Of a stretch of DNA of 64,000 nt, positions 28,702 through 42,000 are shown in pieces. The notes beneath the pieces are model-generated. The model was not told where the DNA came from and did not search any database. It was given only the letters and a program-made list of their open reading frames with translations. The stretch is from Diphasiastrum complanatum (lineage: Eukaryota; Streptophyta; Lycopodiopsida; Lycopodiales; Lycopodiaceae), in assembly GCA_029204225.1 (NCBI GenBank), contig CM055105.1:17805353-17869352 (forward strand), given 5' to 3'. Position numbers and translations under genes: made by a program. Each line of letters opens with the position of its first letter. Position 1 is the stretch's first letter.

Positions 28702-29215
28702 TTAGGCATGACTCACAGGTATGAGGTCATCTTCAATCGGATCTGGTATAGGTTCCGTTGATATCCAAGCTACATTCAGCACATTCAATGGAAAAGTAAT
28801 CGGTGTATCCAAGGTTCGATCCAATAATGAAATCTCACTCAAATCTGACTGATTATCTTGTTGACACATATATCCTGCTGTACAATCAATCGTTGCAAGA
28901 GCTTCATTCCAGTTGACAATATATGTTTGAGAATCGTAATGAACTCCCAAATTTTTCTCTGGTCGGTCACAAGTATGATCCGTTGTTGATGAATCATCAT
29001 CCTCTTTTTGAACCACTGGTTTAATAGTCCAAGTTGCAGGAGCAAGTTTGACTGCACGTTCACGATTTTCAAAAGTGATTTTTCCGGTACCCCAGTTATG
29101 AACTACTTGCGCAACTCATAACCATGGACGTCCCAATAGAACTCGGTAGACATTTGGTGCTTCTGGTAAGTCCATTACTACGAAAGTAATGACGAACTAT
29201 ACTCCCGCAATTCTG
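28702..29215 (-). pseudogene. Gypsy protease remnant, downstream part
   Basis: Minus-strand VITFVVMDLPEAPNVYRVLL GRPWL, then AQVVHNWGTGKITFE, is the end of gypsy protease. A 100-codon acidic linker frame (29016-28702) follows. A stop interrupts after GRPWL. The upstream protease part lies at 29575-29650, beyond a copia insertion. Confidence 0.75.
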
Positions 29216-29570
29216 ACAAACCTCTATCACACCTTTTTCTATTGAAGTAGAATACATTGCTGCTTCTCAATCTATTAAGGAAGTGTTTTGGTTGAGAAAT
29301 TTGCTATCAGACATCAATCTGTATCAGTACGGCCCTTCTATTTTGTTTTGTGATAACCAAAGTGCTATTGCCTTATCCCTAGATTTCATTCTAGGAATAA
29401 GCACATTGAGATCAGATATCACTACATCAGGGGCAAGGTTCTCAACAGAGAGGTGAGCTTAACGTACTGCAGAACGCAAGACATGGTTGCAGACATCTTC
29501 ACGAAAGCACTCAGGGGATATCAAGAACCACAGTATGGAGGTAATCCAGCAGTAAGACCGCGCCAATCTG
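29216..29570 (+). pseudogene. Copia RNase H remnant nested in gypsy protease
   Basis: VEVEYIAASQSIKEVFWLRN, then ILFCDNQSAIALS and YCRTQDMVADIFTKALRG: the copia RNase H end in the opposite orientation to the surrounding gypsy sequence. Confidence 0.85.
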
Positions 29571-29574
29571 CTCT

Positions 29575-29650
29575 TGGATACCCCTTCAACCATTCCTCGT
29601 GGACGAACTGTCATTTGATCAGCTAGCTTAATGGCAAAAGTCGCAGGCTT
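29575..29650 (-). pseudogene. Gypsy protease remnant, upstream part
   Basis: Minus-strand KPATFAIKLADQMTVRPRGM VEGV matches the IKLADGRTVRPLGIVxDV block that normally lies about 20 residues before the VMDLP...LLGRPWL block at 29215-29130. Confidence 0.65.
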
Positions 29651-29654
29651 GATC

Positions 29655-29895
29655 TTTGTAAGACCCCATTTTGCACATAGCTTTGTAGTCCTTCAACTTC
29701 CAAATGACGATTGCTAATTCATCTGCTTTGGGTTTCCCTTCTGCACCTGTAACAACGTCATACAATTCTTTAGCCATTAGTATAGTTTTTTCATCTTAAA
29801 CTTCCACATATGGTAATTGGCTCCATCAAGCTTGTCCATGATAGAACTGGCTTTCCCTTGGGAATCCATGTGGAAGATTAGTCTAGGTGATAGAT
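29655..29895 (-). pseudogene. Copia Gag N-terminal remnant
   Basis: Minus-strand IMDKLDGANYHMWKFKM, then LMAKELYDVVTGAEGKPKAD ELAIVIWKLKDYKAM: the standard start of copia Gag. It is broken by a shift and fused to gypsy protease near 29655. Confidence 0.8.
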
Positions 29896-30010
29896 AAACT
29901 ATCAGTGACCTAAGTATGAAAATCTAGTACTGGATTATTGAACAAGAAGACAATTACTTTATCGGCTGGTAGAGTCTTGTATTGTGGAAGCTTATCAGGC
30001 TACGAAAATA

Positions 30011-30022
30011 GCTCTGATGCTA
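30011..30022 (-). promoter_or_regulatory. Degenerate copia primer-binding site
   Basis: The minus strand reads TAGCATCAGAGC, 10 of 12 matches to TGGTATCAGAGC. It follows TCTCCAACA, a plausible LTR end, and lies about 130 bp upstream of the gag remnant. Confidence 0.6.
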
Positions 30023-32564
30023 TGTTGGAGAAAGAGGGTGTGTGAGAGAGAGAAACAAAAACAAGAGTCTTTTCTAGGACAACGAAATAATAATAATCAA
30101 GAAATCTTATCATGTCAGATCTTTTCATGTGAACTCAATAACAAGTTGGCATTTAGCAATTTTAGATTTACTAATCCAAACTCGTCTTCTAATAGACAAA
30201 AAGTTGAAAGCTGTATCGTAAGAGATTGAAGGTTCTATTGCTTGTCTTGAACTTTGAATGTGTATTGAAGTTTCAAATGTATATATTCGAGTTATTATTG
30301 TGGCATTATGTCATGAAGGCCTTGCCATAATGCTGTAACCAAAAAACATCATCACAATCTATAAAACATTTGCTTGTAAAAGTTAAGAACACCCATCAAA
30401 ATTTTATTAAGCTATTTTTTACATTCTTTTAATCTTCACAAAAAATAAAATACGACAATATGACATGGCAAGGCCTTTGTGGTACAATACCACATTGTTC
30501 AACGACTGTAAGCTGAAGTTATCACTTCAAGCATTGTACTCATTGTTTGATATTAATCAGAGTGCAAGTTTTCAGTCCCACTACTGTATCATTCCATTGT
30601 GCATTTGTTTGGATCATTCAATTTGAATATTCTATTGTTGTTTGTGCGCTTCTGATCCTACACCAAGCTTGCTCATCAGCTTCCGCTCATTCCCACTGAT
30701 TTACAACAATCTGCGGCTTGATTAGCTATCCTATTAGACACGCGTTAATTGCTTTAGTATAAATAGCTGATCATCAAAGACTTCTCTAACTCTTAAGCTC
30801 TAGCTTAGCTCTCTAGCTCAGCATCTCTTTCAGAGTTCAATTAGAGTATTGTTATTCGCGCTTACCGCTTATCAGTGGAAGTGCATCAGATAGAGTTATT
30901 CAATTACTCAAAGATAGCTTAGAGTACATGGTTACGTTCGTTATTGTTTTGTGCTCTCATCATGTGATTTGTACATGCTAATTACTGAATCAATCTATAT
31001 CCTTATTGCATTCAGTATCATGTCAAAATGTAAGCCTCTCTGTAGTTATTTGTAACTGATAAATCTCTTATTGTTTTTGTCAGTTTTGTTGAATATATCA
31101 ACACTGCAATATTTAATACATCATTACTTGGCTACGAGATTACTTTAGTGCTAACTATTTTAAAGTTGGTTGCTAAAAGATTGAATGTGACTTCTGTCAT
31201 TATAGCTTTGTTCAATATTGATAGGTGTAGTCATGCATTAGATAAGAAGGCTTATTCCACTACGCTCGATAAGTCGCTTACAATCTTTGACTTGTCGAAC
31301 CGACTCACTTCAGTCCTTCTTTCCAACAAACACAACCATATATATTATATGATCTTGTGAGGCCTTTGCCTCATGTCCAATACAAATGTAATAGATTAGA
31401 AAATAGAAATAGAATAAAAATTGAATTACGCTACTCCTCGTTAAATGCACTATGGTCATCTTTCTCATGACTTATAAATGCCACATATTCTAGATGAGCT
31501 TTGTGCCTACTTTTTGTTCTATCATATATAGTGTAGAGAGACTCCAAATAAATCTTGTCCACACACTTACTTATGCCAATCAATCACCTCCCTTAATCAA
31601 GATCAACAGTAATAAGATAATCTTGACTAATTACAAGGGCTACTTTAGACCAATACAAGAGAAAGTCTTGAGTCTTCCTTTACATGTATTTTTTTATGAG
31701 AAAAATTTAGAAATCAATTTATGAGTTTTCCTACACATTGTTTTGTGGTGGCAAGTTTTAGCTTCATATTATTTTCAATTTTTGGTGTGTAATTAGATTA
31801 TTGGAATATTAATTAATTTTTTATATTTTCTAAGAGGCGATTGCACCATGAAATCTAATTTTAATCAAATTCTATCTATCAATGTGAAATCCTTACCAAG
31901 ATAAACTAGAATTGAGATTATGAAATGGATCTTATGTACAACATCTATTGCTTTTTGATTAATTCAGGGCCTTTTTCTTAGATTTCAACATTGTATTAAA
32001 GGGGGATTAAACTTGAGCATTAGTTTTGATCAAATTAAGCTTCAGTTCCTAGACTTTTGCTTGTAGTATTGGAAGTGCCTCTACTACTAGATGCATCTCT
32101 AGATATTATACACCAATTGTTGGCCTTTCTGGAGTAAAATACGATTGAATGGGATCTGAAATGTTGCATGAAGATCCAATTGAAAGACCAAAGTAGAAAA
32201 TCTTGGTGACTTGGACTTTGGAGCACAAATCATCTAGAAGAGATTTTCTTGTAGAATTGAATGCCACTAGTTCAAAGGAAGTTAGAGCAACCTTTTTAAA
32301 GTTCTAATAATTCATTATTGGTTGTGTTTGGGCATTTTAAGGCTCATTTTTACTTCAATAAAGTGTATTTGGAAGATCTTAATTGCACATTGCATCTTTG
32401 TCAAGACAACATTGTTTTTTTAAGCTGGACTTGATAGATTTGTGATTAAAGGTGCTTAATTGACTTAGCTTTATTTGCAATGCATTTATGGGCTCTAAAG
32501 TTGTCTTGGATCAGCAAAAGTGAAGTCACACTCTTGTTGCTTCAACTTGGAAGTTGAAAATAGA
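30023..32564. other. Probable LTR, then no recognisable gene
   Basis: The segment next to the PBS should be a copia LTR (minus orientation), but I could not find its far end. It contains GGCATTATGTCATGAAGGCC near 30302 and a related inverted GGCAAGGCC near 30467. The rest shows no supported feature. Confidence 0.45.
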
Positions 32565-34215
32565 GTCCATTTTTGTTTATGCAAGATGTAACAAACATTG
32601 TGAATGAAGAGGAAGATGAACCTATCCATCCACAAGAAGCAACAAAATACAAAAAGAGCTATAAAATTGCTTTTCATTGTATCAAGATGAATGTTGCTAA
32701 TGAATTGCTCCCACAGTTCAAAATCTATTGGAGAGAGTGGAAGGAGAGCTTCAATTGTGGGTGCTTCCTTCTTTGAAATAGTTAATGAGCTTGTTGAACA
32801 AATTGATTTTGCCAGTCAAGACCAAGATGTTAATGCACCAATTCAAATGTTGGAGCATGCACCTTGGACCAAGAGGTTGGAAAACTCTCCAAACATATAC
32901 GAGTCCAAGAATATCTCCAGGTTACTTTAATTGAAGAATCAACTACTTCAATATTTTCAAGGCAAAAATGAAAGTGGACATCAATGTGTTGTTGAGGACA
33001 GACTTGAATAAAAAGCTTGCTTATGTCAAAAAGCCTAGAAAAGAGAATGAGTTTGTACAAGAAGTATGAATGGCTCAGGGAATGAATTTGTAATAATGTC
33101 CAATCTTATGCTAGAAGGTCGCCAAGCCGAGATAATCTCCAAGGTGTCTGATGGCCAAGAGAGTAGAAAAAGTCAAGTCAAAGCTTAATTTGAGAAACTC
33201 TTTATCAATGAGGGTGATGACAAAACACTATTTTTCAAGGTCAAGACAAGGCAAAGTGGAAAGGAAAAAAATTCAAGAAAGAACAAGCCAAGGATGGAGA
33301 TCACTTACTATAATCTTTATTAAGTCAAGCAAGATTCAAGAAGGACAAGTCCAAGACCAAATATTACTATTGTAGCAGGATGGAGCATTATGCCTCAAAG
33401 TGCTTCAAGAGGAAGAACGCTCAAATTCAAACTAACATAAGCAAGGAAGAGAGGGAAAGTGATCATGAGTTCTCTCTCATGATGTCAAGCTTGAGGGAGT
33501 ATTGTCGAGTAAGGAGGAGTATCATTTATATCTTAGACCTTATGTAAGACCTATGAAATCTATTTTTACAGAAAAGGATAATAAGTGTAATATTGAAGGA
33601 GTTGGTCCCATTCTCATATGTTTTGGATCTTCCAAAAAGACAAAGCCTGATGCTGTTCTTTTCATTCCTAGCATTACAAAGAACTTGCTTAGTATTGGGC
33701 AATTATTGGATAATGGTTACATTGTTGAGTTTGCTTAGAAGTTTTGTTACATCAAGAAGAATGAGAGAGTGATTGCAAGAGGGATACATTTTGGAAGATT
33801 ATTACTTAGATGCATTTGTTGAATCTAACCAAATGATGATGTTTTCCAAGGAGGGAATGTCCACATCTGGGTTGTGGCACAAGAGGCTTGGACACAAATC
33901 ACAAGTCAATGGAGGCAATGCAGAAGGAAAAGTTCACACTCGACCTCCCAAGATCCACAAAAAAAGAGAAGGTTTTTGAAACATGTGCTATGGCAAAATC
34001 ACATAAGCTACCTTTCTCTAGCTCCATCACTAAGTCTTTTCCTCCTCTTGAGTTGAATTGTTTTGATGTACATTTTGCTAGCACAAAAAGCATTGGAGTT
34101 TATACAATATTTGTTACTTTCATAGATGATTACATAAGATATTTTTGTGTGTATCTTCTATCTTCCAAGTCAATTGTATTTGAAAGTTTTATCAAGTTTA
34201 AAATTTTTGTATAAA
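32565..34215 (+). pseudogene. Copia remnant: gag to integrase
   Basis: Gag (HCIKMNVANELL), then a knuckle that has lost its first Cys (YYYCSRMEHYASKC, about 33360). The protease tail VLFIPSITKNLLSIGQLLDN, pre-integrase LWHKRLGH and CAMAKSHKLPFSSSI, and the first integrase block FVTFIDDYIRYFCVYLLSSK follow, ending near 34215. There are many stops and shifts. It is the same lineage as copia A. Confidence 0.87.
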
Positions 34216-35950
34216 AACATCATGATCACAAGATCAAGTTTTCAAATAGTAGGTAGTAGTCTAGCATGATTTATAAGAAAGACGACACAATATTCGTTGA
34301 ACTTAGTAAACTCTCAACTTTAGTGGAGGCCTTATAGCTATTTATCCAGCATGGTTGTAAAACTTGTCCTTGGTGAATGACCTACTATTTGGTTTTTATA
34401 GTGGTAAAGATAAGTGGTGTTGGCATACTTGCATGCTTTTGTGGCTTTTTGTCCTTCACTTGTTGAGTTACTTTGAAAACTACAAAAGTATGTAGGATTC
34501 CTTAACATGTACATTCTCCCATGTTATAGCATGATTGGTAGGCAAACTTTTGTTTACCTTACACAAGCCTTTGGCTTGAGTATCCACCCACACGTGGGCA
34601 CAAACCTTAGTAAGCAAGCCGACCACACCATGCATGGACTGATATGGTTTGCTAGTTGTTAGAATAGAAGCAAGTTTTTTAGTTTTCTACTATGTCCATG
34701 CATTGCATTAAGTGCAAGTAACATGATAGATATTTAGAGTGCCTCAATTGTAGGGGAAAACTTAGGTTCAAGTGTATTATTAGAACTAAGAAACCTTGAG
34801 GCTTACACTCAAACATTTATCTCTCCAATTAAAGGTAACAATAATTTCATCATAATAAGTGGATACATCAACTGTCTTTTTTTTGTATGTATGAGCATCT
34901 ATATTTGAACTATTTTGAACTTTGTGTGCACCCATAGCTATTGAATGGACAATAAGATAGTGTCTCAAGCGAATGAAAAAGGCTACAACTTGAAAGCATC
35001 AGTTCCCAAGGCTTGGCTACATCAATAGGAAGGTTGCATTACACTAACTAGCATACTAAAGTTGAACAAATTATGCAAATAAATCTAGGTTTTGTGAAAT
35101 CACTCATTCCCCTATATACTAGGAAAAATATATAGCCAAACCTAAGATATCTATGAACAATTGATGAGATACATCTTTTTTTAATGGGATCTGCTCAACT
35201 ATAGAAATTGAGATTTTTTTTCCACAAGTGTAGAACAGACTAGGAGATGGCTTCAATGTAATATTGATGGTCTATGCTGCTAGAACTCCAGATTTTGCAA
35301 CAGTCTTCTGAGCCAAGTGATTTAATTTACTACTTGAGTGGCTGCAATACATTCAAACTCTATGGAGGATAGAGAATTGTTTTTTTTGCTTTCGACTATT
35401 CCATGGAACATGTCACCGTTCCTGAAGAAACTAGCTTCAAATAAAAGGCAAGCTCTTCTTCTTCCAACCATTTGTACTTGAGGTAAACACATGCATATGT
35501 TTACAACTCAAATGCAGCCCTGTGTTAGGCACCTTCTCCGTAGTGTGAACCTAATTCAGAACCAACTATCATTACTAAAATATTATTTCGTCTAATCCCT
35601 AGACACAGTGAACAAAATTATTTTCAGAAGTTTCTTGTGACTTCTTAGTCTAACAAGGGCCTCAATTTCATAGGGTATAATTTGATCACTGACCCCTGGC
35701 CAGCAAATCAGGCTTGACTTTAAGAATTGCAACATTCTACAGCAATGCAGCTTCATATTTACAAGATCTCAATGCATTATTGAAATAAGACTTACAGAAG
35801 CACTTTGCAGGATATGTACCTTTGCACCGCAAAAGGCAGGTGCTGTGGTCACACAAAAAGAAATAGTGAAGCCTGGTTGATTTTCTTGAAGTAGTGACAG
35901 AACTGCCCGGTACATTGGCAACATTTTTCCATCCTTGATAACACTTCGTA
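34216..35950. other. No recognisable gene; ORC3 3' flank
   Basis: The part next to 35950 is the 3' untranslated region of ORC3. The rest shows nothing I can support. Confidence 0.5.
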
Positions 35951-36053
35951 TCATATAGAAAATACCCTCTGTACATGATCTGGACGCTTCTTTGTCGGCA
36001 TGCGAAATAAACCGACAATCTGCAGCTCAGTTATTGATTGGGCGAACCTTGCT
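35951..36053 (-). CDS. ORC3: ORC3 terminal exon g
   Basis: The acceptor is CCATTTCCAAAACAG. The exon encodes 33 residues, ARFAQSITELQIVGLFRMPT then KKRPDHVQRVFSI, and a TGA stop. This is the characteristic end of the ORC3 winged-helix domain. The 3' untranslated region follows towards lower coordinates; I could not place the poly(A) site. Confidence 0.88.
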
Positions 36054-39000
36054 CTGTTTTGGAAATGGGTCAAAGAAGGGCACATTTCACTCTATCAAAA
36101 CAGGCAATTATTAAACAACACAGCACACATATGAACAGACCCAAAAGCCAAACACAGCCTAACAAAGGGAATAAGATCAAGATTATGCTTATAAATGCAC
36201 CTCCATTAGAGACCCAACATTAGAGCTGAAACTCGTGAACATTATTCATAGAAAAGAGAATCCAGTGGGTCATGCAGTTAACCCCAGATTCTATCAAGCT
36301 ACTTTCTGCTATCAAATACTTTTAGATTGGTGTGATGATCAGGATACTGTATAGATGCCTTGTCCAACTCCAAAAGTTTCTCAGACATCTCTGCAGTCTT
36401 CTTGGAGAGATCACGCTTTCTTTTTGGGGATTTTTTATCTCGACCTTTGCGAGGCTGCTGCTGCTGAGCAGCAGAGAATTGCATATAAAAGGATTGATAA
36501 CAGTCATGAATATTCACTATGTTATCAGATCCCTGAGAAAGGCTATACCTGCAAAACATCATAGCAGCACCAGGCTAGACAAATCAAGAAGGCCGTGTGA
36601 ACGTTGATTGGTCCTAGACCCAAAACCCAAAACCCCTCAACAGAAGTTCTATCGGAAGATAAATGTTTACTCCACAATCTTTACTACGTTACAAAGTGAT
36701 AAGCTGTTTCATAATAATCTGAATAAGTAACCAATTAATTGCAAATCAGCCATTATCTTTTAGCGCGTACACGTGTAGTAGTCCATGAGATTAGCTCAAG
36801 ACTTTCCAAATAACAAATTTCTGCATGAGCTTCTTTGTACTTATAAAAATCAAATACTCACAGAAGGGATGTATCATGCATGGAAGATGAGAGTCCATGC
36901 TTTGGTGAACAGCATGTGCAATGAAGATAATCATGTGATGCGAGAACGTCTGCATGAATTTGTTTGCGAGTCTCTGCAGTTAATGCCTGCACATAATTTC
37001 GCAGCAGATTAGTTGCTCCAAGTATAGAAATCTCCTGGAGTTGTGGTCTTATTGAAAAGTACAAAAGATAGTCATTGATTTAAACTTTAGGGTACTGAGC
37101 TCCTTGAAAATAAAAAGAACATATAACTGCATGCCCTTACCCAATTTTCTAAGTTCTACTATGTCAAAACTGCAATGTTTACTTACATCTTGGTGTGAAT
37201 TTTATTGTCCACGAAATTGAAGGGATATAATTGGCACCACCTTGGCCCTTGGGCTCCCATGTTACAATTGGCCACGTGACTATATGGTTTAGCACTTGGG
37301 TCCACTTACGATATTGGAGTTTATAGGAGACATTCATATGGAGAAACACATTTTCCACAACTAAGTTTCCCCAACTGGGGAAATGCCCCCGGGAAACGAC
37401 TAGGGGGAATGTTTGCCCATAAAGGAACTCATATCATTCATTTAAAGGCCAAACTTGACCATTTTTGGCAATTCCTAGGAGTCTTGTTGACCTCAATTCA
37501 AAATAACTTCTCTCCGTAGCAATATAAATCAATTTCTCCCTCAATGTCTTGCTCTCTTCCACATGCACTATTGTAATTACCTTGTACTACTTTGCTTTTG
37601 AAATGAGGTGGCATTTCCCCATTTCCCATATCCCATTTCTCAATTATCATTTCCTGTTTCCCAGGCGGGCAATGTTTCCCAAAACTATGGATGATTGGTT
37701 AAAGATTAAAGAGTAGATTAGATCAACTTAGATCAGGTAGCAATTTCTTATTTCCCATTTCTTCACTTCTTCCAACACTATCTTTTCATCTAGTTATCCA
37801 TTGTGTTCAGCTCAGTTACATTTCCTTTCAGTACATTTTCAGTCTTTTGAATATTTCAAGTATTCTTGTGTTGTATTGAGCATAAACTAGGTATATGAAG
37901 CATTTTCCGGGCTAGGAGGAACTAGGTCGCTCTTTCTAGATGCGCCAAATCTTCATGTATTTAGGGTGATCAAATCATTTCCTCTATTTGTGTAGGTTTT
38001 GGGAGAAAAGCCTAATCTCTTTTGTTTTTTTTGTTATTTTCCACCAGAGTCTTCTGCTTTTGCTGATAGTATGGAGATATTCTTCTTTACTCTGAGTGTG
38101 GTCATATACTTCTGGCTAGGGACTTCATGCCAGGACCTCTTCTAGACAGATGACCCTTTGAGGTAACATAACATGCCTTGGGTAGTATGTATATGGGGAT
38201 TCATAGGATACTGCTGATAATGGTGGCCCGATCTCTACATATGGTCACTATTTTCTACTACTAGGTGAGGCCCACGAGCTTGCCATTTTTAATGGCTTGT
38301 CTTGTTGGCCAAGTTCTGGTGGCTATACTTGCTACCCTCATAGTAGTGGCCACAGTGTTGTGGACTATTTCATGGGGTCACCATCTCTCATACCCTTTTT
38401 ATCTGACTTTATTGTTTCTCCCACCACACTTTTTGATCATTCCTTTCTTTCCATCCACTTGGACTCAATGTTAGGTCTCTCTCCATCTAATCCCTCTCCT
38501 ATGGAACATGCTCCCAAACACATGTTTACCCATGCATATACACATCTTTATCAGGAAGCTCTCTCTTTCATGCTCCAAAGTTTTCCATATGATAGTCCAC
38601 TCGACTCCAAGCATCGTTTCTCACTACAGCTCTTCATACCGATGCTTCCATGGCTTTCCCATCCAAACATCGCTCCACACGCCCAAAGGAATGTCATCCT
38701 CACCAACCTTGGTATGATGTTGTATGCAAACAACTCCACTTACAAGTCATCTATGCACATTCCTTACCCTCTCCCCATCTTCATAATATCAGACGTTTAT
38801 ATAGTTATACTTGTCGTCACAAAAAACGTTCATTTGAGACTTTTGAAGGGAAAAGTCTTGTGGATCTTCTCTATAGTTCCTCCTCTGGTGCCTTTTGGCT
38901 TGAGTTTATCCCTCGGGCCCCACCTCCGTTGCTGAGAGATTTTGAGTATGCCACATCACTCTACACCTTTCCCATAGATTAGATTGCTATATCTCCTTGT

Positions 39001-42000
39001 CCCTCCACCTTCTCCTTTTTCACCCCTTGCGATTGAGAAAATAAAGACCCATCATGCACGGGATATTGAGGACCTAGAGGCTGAACACCCGATTCATGCC
39101 ATTGATATACTTGCGCCCATTTTGACCTCGTTTGTCAATCATGTCATCATTTCTGACTTTCCTCCATCCTGGTGAACCGATATCATCCACCCCATCCAAA
39201 ATCCCATGAAACCTAATAGCTATCATACCATTATAATTGGGCACATTGTGGCTAAGCTTTATGGCACTATCCTTAAGACAATGATTAGTAGTGAGGCAAA
39301 GACATACAATTACATGTTTGGGTCAGGCCCGGCTTCAACATTCCACCACCAATCATGTGTTCACACTTCGTGCCATCATTGAGAGGCCAGGTCCAGACAT
39401 GAGAGAGTTTACTACTGTTTCGTGGATTTCCGAAAAGCTTTTGATTCAATCTCAAGTCATATGCTCATCCCAAGGTTGAGAGGTCTTGGTTTTTCACTAA
39501 TACCAAATTGGCAATCATGGCACTATATGAGCAAGTTTGGGGACGCTTCAAATCGGAGGAGGGTCTCTCTGAGAGAGTTAGGAGTACTATTGGGGTGAAG
39601 CAAGGTTGTTCCCTCTCCCCCACACTTTCTGGTTTGTATATTGATGAGCTTGAGAAAGCCATCAACCAACATGGTGGTATTGGATGCAGGCCCAACGAAA
39701 ACAGTGATATACTCATTTCCATTTTACTTTATGCTAATGATGTGGCATCGCTTTCTTCTTCTAGAAGGGGTTGCAAAGGCATTTGGATACATTACAAGCT
39801 TTTGGAGACCTATTTGGCTTGATTGTGCATACCAAGAAAAGCCAGATCATGATCTTTAATACCTCCAGGACCTTTATGCAGCGACATGTGTTCATTCCAG
39901 GAGGACAACCACTCAAGGTGGTATTCTCTTATACTTATTTAGGGACATCCTTCACTGTACTTGCTTTCAGTACGAGACATGCTGCCACAACTAGTAGACT
40001 GCAGAAGGGTCATGCTTCGCTAGTTAGCCTTGAGCGGTTCTGCTTCAGGAAGCACATTTGGGATGCCCCGAGCAAGTGTAAATCGTTTGACACTATTGTT
40101 TCACCCACAACTATGTATGCAACAGAGGCTCGGTGGTGCACAGGGATTCCTGAGTCAAAGTGGACTAGCCGTCATACCACCACAGGTTGAGGCTATTTTC
40201 AGGTTGATTACATATATCCAGAGAGTGATGAGTTGTTGCACACAAGCTCACAAACCCTAAGTAAATACATACAATTACCGAGCAAATCCGTCACTTTATT
40301 AATCTCAAGCAAATGTACATAGATCAACAAGCAAACATGAGAGCTCTACTGCAAGTCTCCTCCCAACCATAGCTGCATAGGAATACCATAATGAGGAATG
40401 CCTGACAAGGTTCACCCTATATCCCCTCAAGCACCCCTTAACCTTGACACGTCCTAACGTCGACACATGGCAAACTCCATGCACAGCCGACACTTGCCAC
40501 TTGGCAGTACCCTGACACATAGGCAAGCTAGTAGGTGGACAGTCTGACACGTGTCACTCATGCATTGGACCAAGTGTCCCAATGAGCATATGACACATGT
40601 CCTGTTGACTCGTCCATTGACCGTTTGACAAGTGTCACTCATGCACTGGACCAAGTGTTCCCATGAGCATATGACACGTGTCACATTGACCGGTCAGCCC
40701 TTCCTACTTTTTTGGAGGTCAGTCCAATGGACTCTCATGAGACCCAACAAATCGTTCAGAAGATAGAAAGAAAGTGGTTCGGTGTTTTTCAGGTGCATGC
40801 ACATCTAAACAAGCACGTCTGAGGGCAGTAGGACTTGGTGCAGGCCCAGCAGGCAGCATCTGAGGTAGGTGGACCTGGTGCAGGCCCGGACAGCAGCAGC
40901 TAAGGAAGGCAGTACCTGGTGCAGGTGGTAACTAAGCAGGTGCCGGTTCAAACAGGCAATACCTGGGACAGGTGATATCCAGGACAGGTCTGAATCAGGG
41001 CAGGTGATATCGAGGGAAGGCTGTTTCTGGACAAATCTGATTGTTAAACTAAATTCAGGTTGCTGAGATTTGTTACGGATCAGTATAATGGCAGGATTGA
41101 ACGACGCTATGTTGTCGGAATCTAGCAAGCTAGATGGAACGAACTACAGCATATGGAAGTTCAAGATGCAAAATATTTTCCAAGACAGAGAATATTGGGA
41201 GATCGTCATAGGTGTTGAGATACCTCCTACCACTGACAGAGAGTTGCGGGAATATCAGAAACGTAGAAGAAAAGCTCATCATATCATCAACTTATCAGTT
41301 AAAGATATGATTATACCTCATATTAGAGATGCTGCTGGACCCAAGGAGGTTTGGGATATACTGAAGAACTTGTATGAGACGGTAAATCAGTCACGGATCT
41401 TGTTCTTAACTAGTAAGCTTCACACGTTGAAAATGGGTACAAGTGAATCAGTTACGGACTACTTTACTCGAGTGAAAGATCTGAGAGGGCAACTTATTGC
41501 AGTTGGAGAAAGTGTCCAAGATTCAGTATTGGTATCCATTGTACTTAATAGTCTACCTTTGGCCTATCAGAACTTTGTAATGATGCTATCGTTAAGAGAA
41601 ACGAGGCCTCCTTTTAATGACCTAAATGACATCTTACTACAGGAAGAAATGAGACGACAAAATATTGTCAACAGGGACGATTTCAAGGAACATGCATTCC
41701 TGGCAAAGAAGCAAGAGCAAAGTTCCAAGAAGGGTGGCAAAGGGAAGAAGAAGAAGAAAAAGCAGCAAGATATGGACTATAACAAATATTTACATTGCAT
41801 TTTACTTGTCTCCATAGGCAAGTAACTTAGCCATTTACTATTCAATAATTACAATTTACCATTTACATTGGGCAAGGGATTCAAAGTACATGTGACATGA
41901 GTCTCCCAGTTTCACGTTATCCGCCCATAGCTTTTCTCTCTTCTCAACAGCTTCATCACTAGGGTCATCAGTTATCATGGTACTCCTGGGCTTCTCACCT

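Noticed and set aside
36785-37012. Plus-strand 75-codon frame over the ORC3 exon
   Set aside because: It is the antisense shadow of ORC3 exon e, whose minus-strand reading matches the family and splices in phase.
40750-41088. LTR 40234-40749 as the 5' LTR of the copia Gag at 41088
   Set aside because: No primer-binding site follows the LTR, and its polyadenylation-like signal points to the opposite orientation; the link is left open.
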